Shown: positions 16,888-24,141 of the stretch, one piece after another | Layout: every line of letters begins with the position of its first letter | Position numbering within the stretch: position 1 is the first letter of the stretch | Assembly (NCBI GenBank): GCA_945878775.1 | Contig: CAMCUQ010000006.1 | Location: 1 to 44,270, forward strand | Source of the DNA: Chthonomonas calidirosea | Lineage (GTDB): Bacteria; Armatimonadota; Chthonomonadetes; Chthonomonadales; Chthonomonadaceae | Direction of reading: 5' to 3' | Length of the DNA stretch: 44,270 nucleotides | Program-made: the position numbers and the translations under genes | Notes under the pieces: model-generated | What the model saw: the letters and a program-made list of their open reading frames with translations, nothing else | What the model was told of the DNA's origin: nothing | The model's database searches: none

Positions 16888-17631
16888 CTACATGAAGAGA
16901 CCGCCATCAATGGAGATCACCTCTCCATGAATATAGGATGCGTCGGGTGAACATAGAAACGCAACGACCTTCGCCACGTTATCTGCGGTTCCAAGCCGAT
17001 TAAGCGGAACCATCTTTGTTACGGATTCGATCTGTTCTGGTTTCAGAACGGCAGTCATCTCCGTTTCAATAAAACCTGGTGCAACTGCATTCACGCGAAC
17101 GTTGCGCGAACCCATCTCTTTCGCTAATGATTTGGTTAGACCCACCAAACCCGATTTAGATGCGCTATAATTCACCTGTCCTGCCGCTCCTACCTTCCCA
17201 ATTACAGACCCAACGTTAATAATTACGCCACTTCTTTGCTTAAGGAAGTGGGGAGCAAGGGTTTTAACGCAAAGGAAGGCTCCTTTGAGGTTGGTATCAA
17301 GGACAGCATCCCAATCCTCTTCCGTCATGCGGAGCAGTAGTTTATCACGCGTAATGCCTGCATTATTGACCAAAATGTCAACTTTTCCAAACCGTTCCAG
17401 CGTCGATTTAACGAGGGCAGTCACTTGATCTGCGGAGGCAACATCGGCTTGAATGGCAATAGCTTCGCCTCCGTCTGCAACAATCTGCTGAACAACCTCA
17501 TTCGCGGCATCCGCACTTCGACTGTAGTTGACAACAATTTTTGCACCTTCAGCGGCGAGAGCAAGCGCAATCGCGCGTCCAATTCCGCGCCCAGCTCCAG
17601 TCACTATGGCAACACAATCTTGTAATTTCAC
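16888..17631 (-). CDS. fabG: 3-oxoacyl-[acyl-carrier-protein] reductase
   Basis: 247 residues, NADPH-dependent short-chain dehydrogenase reducing 3-oxoacyl-ACP. Cofactor motif VTGAGRGIGRAIA, structural ILVNNAGITRD, catalytic Ser in INVGSVIGKVG and Y-x3-K in NYSASKSG, ending EVISIDGGLFM. Start is GTG at 17631 preceded by GAGG. It follows fabD by 12 bp. Confidence 0.95.
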   Translation of the reverse strand: MKLQDCVAIVTGAGRGIGRAIALALAAEGAKIVVNYSRSADAANEVVQQIVADGGEAIAIQADVASADQVTALVKSTLERFGKVDILVNNAGITRDKLLLRMTEEDWDAVLDTNLKGAFLCVKTLAPHFLKQRSGVIINVGSVIGKVGAAGQVNYSASKSGLVGLTKSLAKEMGSRNVRVNAVAPGFIETEMTAVLKPEQIESVTKMVPLNRLGTADNVAKVVAFLCSPDASYIHGEVISIDGGLFM

Positions 17632-17643
17632 TCGAAACCTCTT

Positions 17644-18594
17644 CTATCCGTTAAGGCTCAGACGTTCACAAGTCACCCGAAGCGAATCGGCATCGGAAAC
17701 GTTCATTGTGACGCTTGTATCAGAGATACGCCCCATGAGTCCTGTGAGAACCTTCCCACTTCCGAACTCAATAAACGTATCGAATTCTTCCGCCACCAAT
17801 TTCTGCATCGATTCTTCCCAACGCACGCTCCCGCTCACCTGTCGGGTTAAGCCACCAATAATATCGTCAGGCATCTCGGCATAGTCTGCGGAGATATTCA
17901 GCACGACGGGTATCTTCGGCTTGTTCAACGTCACATTACGAAGAGAGTCAAACAGAGCATCCCCCGCCATGACCATAAGTGGCGAGTGGAAAGGACCAGA
18001 GACGGGCAACGGCAAAACCCGCTTCACGCCCTTCTCTTTTGCGATCTCCCCTGCCCTCGCCACAGCGTTCGTTTCACCTGAGAGGACAATCTGCCCTCCC
18101 CCGTTGTAGTTCGCCACCACCACTAAGCCAGCCTTAGAGGATCGCACCTCCGCGCAAATCTCGCGTGCAAGCTCGGCAGAAGCACCAAGCAGAACCGCCA
18201 TAGCCCCCGGTGACCGCTTGCCAGCGTCCCGCATCAGTTCCCCACGGCGTCGAACGAGCTGAAGCCCCTCTGCAAAGGAGAAAACCCCAGCGGCAGTGAG
18301 AGCAGCATACTCTCCAACGCTATGCCCCGCGCAAGCCCCCGGGGTCACGGCGCAAGTCTCCATAAAACACTGCCATGCGATAACGCTTGTGACGTAGAGC
18401 GCAGGTTGAGTGATCTCGGTCTCTTTCAGAGTCTCTTCGGGTCCCTCAAGGCATAATTTCTTCAGGTCAAAGCCCAGTAGTGCATTCGCTTGCTCAAACA
18501 GGGATTCGGCTTGCGGAAAATCGTTTAGAAACCCCGCGCCCATCCCCACTTTTTGGGAGCCTTGTCCCGGAAACAAGAAGGCTATTTTGCTCAT
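17644..18594 (-). CDS. fabD: Malonyl-CoA:ACP transacylase
   Basis: 316 residues. Transfers malonyl from CoA to ACP. N-terminal IAFLFPGQGSQKVGMG, active-site serine in CAGHSVGEYAALTAAG, arginine in RRRGELM, catalytic histidine in LPVSGPFHSPLM, and EFGSGKVLTGLM near the end. I use the ATG at 18594, which overlaps the fabH stop (ATGA) and begins one residue before the conserved KIAFLFPGQG; a longer in-frame reading would run into fabH. Confidence 0.95.
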   Translation of the reverse strand: MSKIAFLFPGQGSQKVGMGAGFLNDFPQAESLFEQANALLGFDLKKLCLEGPEETLKETEITQPALYVTSVIAWQCFMETCAVTPGACAGHSVGEYAALTAAGVFSFAEGLQLVRRRGELMRDAGKRSPGAMAVLLGASAELAREICAEVRSSKAGLVVVANYNGGGQIVLSGETNAVARAGEIAKEKGVKRVLPLPVSGPFHSPLMVMAGDALFDSLRNVTLNKPKIPVVLNISADYAEMPDDIIGGLTRQVSGSVRWEESMQKLVAEEFDTFIEFGSGKVLTGLMGRISDTSVTMNVSDADSLRVTCERLSLNG

Positions 18595-19646
18595 ATTCCG
18601 TAATCTCGCGTCCATCGTATCACGTTTGCGCCCCACGTAAGCCCCGCCCCAAAGCCCATTGTCACGACAATATCGCCCTTGTGGAGTTTTCCGCTGTCCG
18701 CAGCCTCGCGAAGTGCAATAGGGATAGAAGCCGCAGAAGTGTTTCCATAGCGGTCTACGTTCACTACAAGACGATCCAGCGCGATTCCAAACCGCTCTGC
18801 GGCAGAGTGAAGGATTCGGATGTTGGCTTGGTGCATCACTAGCAGGTCAATATCGGAAGGACGTAGACAGGCTTTGTCCAGTGCCTCCAGAATGGTTTGT
18901 GGGACGATCTTGACGGCAAACTCATAGACTTCACGCCCATTCATCTGAAGGTGTGTGTCGTGTTCCGAAGCAGAGTCCGTGAAGGTCTCCGCGTTAATGG
19001 GAGTTCGTGTTCCACCAGCAGGCAGCCAGACCGACTTTAAGCCACTACCATCTGCACCCAAAACCGAGGAGAGCACTCCCTCATTCGGGGCACAAGCGGA
19101 AAGAACAGCGGCTCCGGCACCGTCGCCAAACAGAATACAGGTCGATCTGTCTTTCCAGTCGAGGTGCTTGGTGAGAGTGTCCACACCCACCACCAGGATT
19201 TTGTCCATCATACCGCTTTGGATAAAGCCTGTGGCGGTGGAGACACCATAGCAAAAGCCAGAGCAAGCGGCACTCAGATCGAAAGCTCCCGCCTTCGTAG
19301 CCCCTATCGCCTGTTGAATGATGCAAGCCGTTGCGGGCCAGACATAATCGCCCGTCGCGGTTGCACAGAGAACCAGATCAAGGTCTTTGGCGTCAATACC
19401 CGCGTCCTCTAATGCCTGTAGCGAGGCGGCGATAGCCAGATCGGAGCTTGCGGTTTCGGCGTCGGTAACACGTCTTTCCCGAATCCCAGTGCGCTGAACA
19501 ATCCACTCGTTCGTTGTCTCTAACCCGTTTTTTTTCAGATCGTCATTGGTAATTACATTTGGTGGCAGAGACATCCCTAGCCCTATGATGCCGGCATGAC
19601 GCAGGGCAGTGGACAGAGGTTCAGAAGAGATTGGGGGGTGGTTCAT
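18591..19646 (-). CDS. fabH: 3-oxoacyl-[acyl-carrier-protein] synthase III
   Basis: 351 residues. Starts fatty-acid synthesis by condensing an acyl-CoA with malonyl-ACP. Active-site Cys in DLSAACSGFCYGV, His in VMHQANIRI and Asn in NVDRYGNTSAASIP, plus QRTGIRERR and GFGAGLTWGANVIRW. About 15 extra N-terminal residues precede the conserved AGIIGLGMSLP, and no clear ribosome-binding site lies before 19646, so the start is less certain. It overlaps fabD by 4 bp. Confidence 0.95.
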   Translation of the reverse strand: MNHPPISSEPLSTALRHAGIIGLGMSLPPNVITNDDLKKNGLETTNEWIVQRTGIRERRVTDAETASSDLAIAASLQALEDAGIDAKDLDLVLCATATGDYVWPATACIIQQAIGATKAGAFDLSAACSGFCYGVSTATGFIQSGMMDKILVVGVDTLTKHLDWKDRSTCILFGDGAGAAVLSACAPNEGVLSSVLGADGSGLKSVWLPAGGTRTPINAETFTDSASEHDTHLQMNGREVYEFAVKIVPQTILEALDKACLRPSDIDLLVMHQANIRILHSAAERFGIALDRLVVNVDRYGNTSAASIPIALREAADSGKLHKGDIVVTMGFGAGLTWGANVIRWTRDYGI

Positions 19647-19685
19647 ACAGAGTTCACTTTCGACGCGCTTGAGATGCTGTCTTCA

Positions 19686-20702
19686 TTATACCAGAGGAGG
19701 AGGCGAAGGCGACACACGTACACGTTCACGAATAGTCTCAACGATCTTCTGTTGGACAGCACGTTCTGCAGCACGACAGGCGTTGAGTATCGCATATGCG
19801 TTGGAGCGACCATGCCCGATGATGCACACTCCATTTACCCCAAGAAGCGGTGCCCCACCACGCTCAGCATAGTCTATCCGTTTTTGGAGACGTTGCAAGG
19901 CGGGACGAATGGGTATCAGCAATGGACGCATCCACTTTTGGTGCTTTAGCTCCTGCTTTAGCACCGTGGTGATCATCTCTGCAACGCCTTCACTGGTTTT
20001 CAGAGTGACGTTGCCCACAAACCCATCGCAGACCACAACATCCACATTGCCCCGATAAATGTCGCGCCCTTCCACATTCCCAATAAAATTGAGGTCTGTG
20101 TTGCCAGCAAACGCCTCCCGGAAAAGTGCGTTTGCCCGCTTCACGAGATCGTTCCCTTTGGCGTCTTCCTCTCCATTGGAGAGCAAGCCAAGGCGCGGAT
20201 GGGCAATACCAATCACCTTTTCGGCATAGACAGCCCCCATGAGTGCGAACTCATAAAGGTTATTTGGGTCACAATCGACAGTGGCGCCTGCATCCAACAT
20301 CACCACCGTGCCAGAAATGGAGGGAAGCGGTGTCGCGATAGCAGGACGGTCTATCCCCTTAATTCTGCCTAGTGTGAGCAGAGCAATTGCCATTGCAGCC
20401 CCCGTATTACCAATAGAGAGGACGGCATCTGCCTTCCCCTCCTTCACCATACGGGTTGCAACAACGACAGAGGAGTCAGGTTTCTTCCGAATGGCGAGCA
20501 TCGGTTGATCATGCATCTCAATGACCTGCGTTGCAGGAATCACTTCCACATTTTTGGGGAAGGTAACCCCCGCAGGTCTGAGCTGTTCAGAAGCCCCTAC
20601 GAGATAGAAATGCGTTCCAGAGTGGGTTGCCGCCTCCAGAACGCCTTTCACAACCTCATGTGGACCTCTATCGCCCCCCATCGCATCTACAGCGATTCGC
20701 AT
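19686..20702 (-). CDS. plsX: Phosphate acyltransferase PlsX
   Basis: 338 residues. Makes acyl-phosphate from acyl-ACP, feeding PlsY in phospholipid synthesis; peripheral membrane enzyme. Starts MRIAVDAMGGDRGPHEVVKG and has SIGNTGAAMAIALLTLGRIKG, MLDAGATVDCDPNNLYEFA, GLLSNGEEDAKGND and VCDGFVGNVTLKTSEGVAE. The start at 20702 matches the family N-terminus; the ribosome-binding site is poor, so translation may be coupled to rpmF 46 bp upstream. Confidence 0.95.
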   Translation of the reverse strand: MRIAVDAMGGDRGPHEVVKGVLEAATHSGTHFYLVGASEQLRPAGVTFPKNVEVIPATQVIEMHDQPMLAIRKKPDSSVVVATRMVKEGKADAVLSIGNTGAAMAIALLTLGRIKGIDRPAIATPLPSISGTVVMLDAGATVDCDPNNLYEFALMGAVYAEKVIGIAHPRLGLLSNGEEDAKGNDLVKRANALFREAFAGNTDLNFIGNVEGRDIYRGNVDVVVCDGFVGNVTLKTSEGVAEMITTVLKQELKHQKWMRPLLIPIRPALQRLQKRIDYAERGGAPLLGVNGVCIIGHGRSNAYAILNACRAAERAVQQKIVETIRERVRVSPSPPPLV

Positions 20703-20748
20703 TCCCTGACGTTCACTCTCTTGATTCGCGTGTAGGACAGAGATTGTT

Positions 20749-20946
20749 CTACTCTTGGGCTTCGGAAGGATTCGCGAGAATCTGGCGACCCTTGTAGCGT
20801 CCCGTACTTGGATCGATCTGGTGGAGGAGCGCGAACTCACCCGGATTCTCAAAACTAGGAATGAGCGCAGGGTGGTGCGAGAGCTTATAATGAGTACGAC
20901 GCTTGCGCGTGCGCTGATTGGAGTGTCGGCGTTTCGGATTTGGCAT
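20749..20946 (-). CDS. rpmF: 50S ribosomal protein L32, cysteine-free form
   Basis: 65 residues, beginning MPNPKRRHSNQRTRKRRTHY, the standard basic L32 N-terminus, and containing GRYKGRQI. The four zinc-ribbon cysteines of the C+ form are absent: the places where C-x2-C pairs stand hold Ser, Pro/Asn, Asp and Thr. This is thus a zinc-independent L32. Start at 20946 has AAAGG upstream. It is the first gene behind the fab operon promoter. Confidence 0.93.
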   Translation of the reverse strand: MPNPKRRHSNQRTRKRRTHYKLSHHPALIPSFENPGEFALLHQIDPSTGRYKGRQILANPSEAQE

Positions 20947-21024
20947 GACAAAGACTACCTTTCTAAGAGGAGGAACAGAATCCCATGAGGGAAACACCTC
21001 CCAAAAAACTGAAAAAACCGTAGA

Positions 21025-21053
21025 ATTCTACCCCGATTTTGGCGGAAAGGCAA
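21025..21053 (-). promoter_or_regulatory. Promoter of rpmF-plsX-fab operon
   Basis: On the minus strand TTGCCT (21053-21048) and TAGAAT (21030-21025) are 17 bp apart. The start near 21018 gives a leader of about 70 nt with a small GGGA/TCCC hairpin. It lets the ribosomal/fatty-acid genes be expressed apart from recG-coaD-DUF177. Confidence 0.65.
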
Positions 21054-21182
21054 GGATATAGTTCCGAAGGGGGCAAACTTTATTAAAAACAGCACGCAGA
21101 ATTATCGCCGCGCGGTTTTGAAGGAACAGGATGCATGGGAAAGAGTGGGTTGGGTTCCACACAAGAATAGTTCACCTTAATC

Positions 21183-22346
21183 CTACGGTTTGGCTTTGCG
21201 CTTAGGCTCTGTCCATAAGGTTCTAAAGCCAGTACCATCTGTGTTGATAATGTGAAGTCCCCACAAGTTATTCATAACGCCACCAACGTCCGATGCTAGT
21301 GCGCTTTCAAATATGATCCGTCCGTCGCGTGTACACATTATACTATCAACCCCGCCCCAATAATTCGTCAGGCAACGCAGTCGAGTGCCATCCGAATTCA
21401 TTACGTGAATTTGATTGTCGTTCTTGGCAGTCCTTGTTGCTTTTGTTACAAGATAAAAAGCAGGTAATGACTGTCCATTTGGTAATATTAGAGAGTCTCC
21501 TATGTCTGTTTTATGCCCCTCAAATGCTTTATAGCTCCCCATAAAAGCCAATTGCTGCCCATTTGGTAACCATAAAGGGGTTCCCTGACAATCAAGAGAA
21601 TCTGTGTCCAGTACCCGTTTCAGTTTGTTGGTGTTTCGGTTATAGACGTAAACCCCTTTTCTACGACCATATTCGGTAACAAAGACAAACCGAGATCCAT
21701 CGGGCGACCATAGCGGGTTTGAAGAGGACGCCGCAAAATGTGTAATCTGCCGTGCCTGTTTAAGTTTCGAATCGCCTAACCACACTTCACTCCTAGGATC
21801 ATCTTCCTCTTTGGTCACGGGTTTAGCAAATACTGTGTGTTTACCGTTGGGCGTCCAGTCCGCTGATGCCCACTCAGTCGAGACACGCTTCAAATGCGTT
21901 CCATCCACATCAATAGTGTAATAGCCCGACGGACATGATTCGCGATGGATCAGAATAGGCTCTCCCCTCGGCAACCAGCCTTCACAAGCAGTATAGAACT
22001 TACTCTGTGTGAGCCGCTTTAGTCCGGTACCGTCAGGGTGGATAACATAGGCATCTGCCCCTTCACCTCCACCGCGTGTAAAGGCGATATAGCGTCTATC
22101 TGGAGACCAGTGGGGATCATGACTCGCCTCATTACCCTTGGTAATCGGCTTCAATCCCTTCCCATCTGTCCCTATTACAAATATCTCATCGTGCCCCGTG
22201 TGCGCGGAAACGAATGCGATTAATTCCCGCTGAGATGCGTGGGGTATGTGTTGCCCCTTCTTAGGTTTATGGGCTTGGGCTTGAACAAGGCAAGAGGAGG
22301 CAGCCAATGATAAAAATAGAACACAGCATAACAAATGTCTTTTCAT
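21183..22346 (-). CDS. Exported TolB-like (PD40) beta-propeller protein
   Basis: 387 residues with a signal peptide (KRHLLCCVLFLSLAASSCLVQAQA; the SSC could also be a lipobox). PD40/WD40-like blades recur: DEIFVIGTDGKGLKPIT, PHWSPDRRYIAFTRGG, DAYVIHPDGTGLKRLTQ, LWSPDGSRFVFVTEYG, IHVMNSDGTRLRCLTN and LHIINTDGTGFRTL. Blades of this type form a propeller of the TolB class; many such proteins are not linked to Tol-Pal, and none of the Tol genes is here. It sits between DUF177 and rpmF, two genes usually adjacent. ATG at 22346 is preferred; a TTG two codons earlier is closer to GAGGGGG. Confidence 0.75.
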   Translation of the reverse strand: MKRHLLCCVLFLSLAASSCLVQAQAHKPKKGQHIPHASQRELIAFVSAHTGHDEIFVIGTDGKGLKPITKGNEASHDPHWSPDRRYIAFTRGGGEGADAYVIHPDGTGLKRLTQSKFYTACEGWLPRGEPILIHRESCPSGYYTIDVDGTHLKRVSTEWASADWTPNGKHTVFAKPVTKEEDDPRSEVWLGDSKLKQARQITHFAASSSNPLWSPDGSRFVFVTEYGRRKGVYVYNRNTNKLKRVLDTDSLDCQGTPLWLPNGQQLAFMGSYKAFEGHKTDIGDSLILPNGQSLPAFYLVTKATRTAKNDNQIHVMNSDGTRLRCLTNYWGGVDSIMCTRDGRIIFESALASDVGGVMNNLWGLHIINTDGTGFRTLWTEPKRKAKP

Positions 22347-22393
22347 CTTCAAGCAGCCCCCTCTCCGATAGTCGGCTCAAAGGACAAGTAAAA

Positions 22394-22945
22394 CTATTCG
22401 TCCTGCTCCTCCAACAGTTGTGCCAGCTGAGCAAAAGGAGCGTTGATCTTCTCTTGCTCCTTGGGTGCATATATCTCTAATACCTCCGCAGGGTTCTTGT
22501 GGCAGTGGAGGCATCGCTCTTTCGCATCACACTCAGGCATTGGGCGTGTGGGAGTCTCCAGAAAAAGATACTGGCGTATCATCTCGGTGAGGTCAAACAC
22601 AGTGCCCTCAAAAAGCTGTGCGGCAACAGGGTTCTCGTCCTCTTCCATGAGTGAAATCTGTTGCTGAGAGCGAAGAGTTCCCCCCACGCGCTTTATCTCA
22701 AACTGCTCCTCTATGATCATATCCATGCCCTGCTCGTAATACTCAGGGCAACGGCTACAAGGAAGCGCGAGTGCCGTCTTCAAATTGCCTTTAATCAGCA
22801 ATGAGGCACCGGCATTCGTAAACTGAAGCTCGCCAAGAACGTCTTGAATACACTCAATGTCTTCATCCACAAGTGGTGGCTCTGCGACGGTGTACTTGGC
22901 GATCTTACCAACTTCGATTAGAATTTCTGTTATGTCGAGTCTCAT
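22394..22945 (-). CDS. yceD: DUF177 (YceD-family) protein
   Basis: 183 residues. Has the family cysteine motif LALPCSRCPEYYEQ (about residues 58-71), an acidic middle and EMIRQYLFLETPTRPMPECD with a C-terminal C-x4-C-x2-C cluster (CDAKERCLHC). DUF177 genes almost always precede rpmF and are implicated in 23S rRNA/large-subunit maturation. Here a TolB-like gene lies between them. The ATG at 22945 has a weak purine-rich site. Confidence 0.85.
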   Translation of the reverse strand: MRLDITEILIEVGKIAKYTVAEPPLVDEDIECIQDVLGELQFTNAGASLLIKGNLKTALALPCSRCPEYYEQGMDMIIEEQFEIKRVGGTLRSQQQISLMEEDENPVAAQLFEGTVFDLTEMIRQYLFLETPTRPMPECDAKERCLHCHKNPAEVLEIYAPKEQEKINAPFAQLAQLLEEQDE

Positions 22946-22988
22946 GTTTTTTCTCTAGGGGAGGCGCAATAAGCACTCCCCAGAGGCA

Positions 22989-23687
22989 TTAGCGTTTTGG
23001 GGTTGGCTTTTCGAGGACTTCCCGTCCGCGTTGCACCACGACGATTGCCTTCCCAAGCACCCCCTCCAAATTGCCAAGTACCTCTCGTGCGTAATCATCG
23101 GCGCCCAGTTGCACGGTACGCGCATCGCCCTCAGCACGTCGAAGAATCTCTTGTGCCTCAATCTGAGCGCGTTGCACGATTTCGCTATCCGAAACCATCT
23201 GTGCAGCCTGTTGGCGTGCCGAATCAAGAATGCCCTCGCGCTCTGCCTGTGCCTTATTCCGAAGAGAAACAACGTCCTTTTCGGCTCCCTGCTTCAGTTG
23301 CGATAGCTCTTTCTGAGCACGCTCAGTCTCGGACATTACCGATTTTTGCGTGTCTTCGACAAGCTTTTCCGAATCCCGCATCAGTTTGGAGGCACGTTTC
23401 AACTCTTCAGGAAGATTCGCACGAATCTTCATAATAGTCATGTGGAACTTATCTTCGTCGAACCGAAACATAAGACCAGCGGGTAAGCGTTTGGTCCGTT
23501 CAACCACATCTTCCAGTTCGGAAAGCAGTTTCAGTATGTCTACCCCGCCGTGGGTTGGGGTGACGAAGCGAGGAACATCCGCGAGTGTGGATGCCGATGT
23601 ATTCTCTGTATCGTTTACGGAACTCTGTCCGTTAAGTGCTTTGTTATCAAGTCCTTCGGACTTTTTGCTGGAGGCAGGCTTCAACAT
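22989..23687 (-). CDS. Coiled-coil protein, DivIVA/SepIVA-like
   Basis: 232 residues. After a ~45-residue Ser/Asn-rich N-terminus comes GVDILKLLSELEDVVERTKR and ANLPEELKRASKLMRDSEKL, then a long charged coiled coil (about 95-190) with regular Ala/Glu/Gln/Arg heptads. The pattern and the position between coaD and DUF177 resemble actinobacterial SepIVA/DivIVA-type proteins involved in cell growth or division; this role is inference. The ATG at 23687 lies inside the end of coaD (41-bp overlap, AAAGGA upstream). Since the N-terminal part is low-complexity, a later start is possible. Confidence 0.65.
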   Translation of the reverse strand: MLKPASSKKSEGLDNKALNGQSSVNDTENTSASTLADVPRFVTPTHGGVDILKLLSELEDVVERTKRLPAGLMFRFDEDKFHMTIMKIRANLPEELKRASKLMRDSEKLVEDTQKSVMSETERAQKELSQLKQGAEKDVVSLRNKAQAEREGILDSARQQAAQMVSDSEIVQRAQIEAQEILRRAEGDARTVQLGADDYAREVLGNLEGVLGKAIVVVQRGREVLEKPTPKR

Positions 23688-24129
23688 AATCGGGAACCAG
23701 TCCTTTCACCGAGCCGCCTAGGCGGGCTATCTCTTTCACTATACTCGAACTAAGGTACGCGTACTCGGTACCTGTCATCATAAACATCGTCTCGATACTG
23801 GAGTCGAGTTGTCTATTCAACTGTGCCATCTGAAACTCGTATTCAAAATCAGACACCGCACGCAAGCCCTTCACGATAACCCGTATGTCTTGCTCACGCG
23901 CATATTGCACCAATAACCCCTCAAACGAACCTATAGAGACATTATCCCACGAACCGCAGACAGTTTGCAACATCTCTATTCGTTCTTCAATCGTAAAAAG
24001 TGGCGCTTTAGAGTAGTTACGCACCACAGAAACCTGAACAGAGTCGTACATATTCGCAGCTCTTGCGATAACATCAAGGTGTCCAAACGTCACGGGATCA
24101 AAACTACCCGGTATGAGTGCACGTGTCAT
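23647..24129 (-). CDS. coaD: Phosphopantetheine adenylyltransferase
   Basis: 160 residues, typical length. Forms dephospho-CoA from 4'-phosphopantetheine and ATP. Nucleotidyltransferase motif ALIPGSFDPVTFGHLDVI, then VIVKGLRAVSDFEYEFQMAQLN and AYLSSSIVKEIARLGGSV with the ISSS-like signature as LSSS. GAGGAG precedes the ATG at 24129, 12 bp after recG. CoA supply links it to the downstream fatty-acid genes. Confidence 0.95.
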   Translation of the reverse strand: MTRALIPGSFDPVTFGHLDVIARAANMYDSVQVSVVRNYSKAPLFTIEERIEMLQTVCGSWDNVSIGSFEGLLVQYAREQDIRVIVKGLRAVSDFEYEFQMAQLNRQLDSSIETMFMMTGTEYAYLSSSIVKEIARLGGSVKGLVPDYVEACLQQKVRRT

Positions 24130-24141
24130 ACTACTCCTCTA

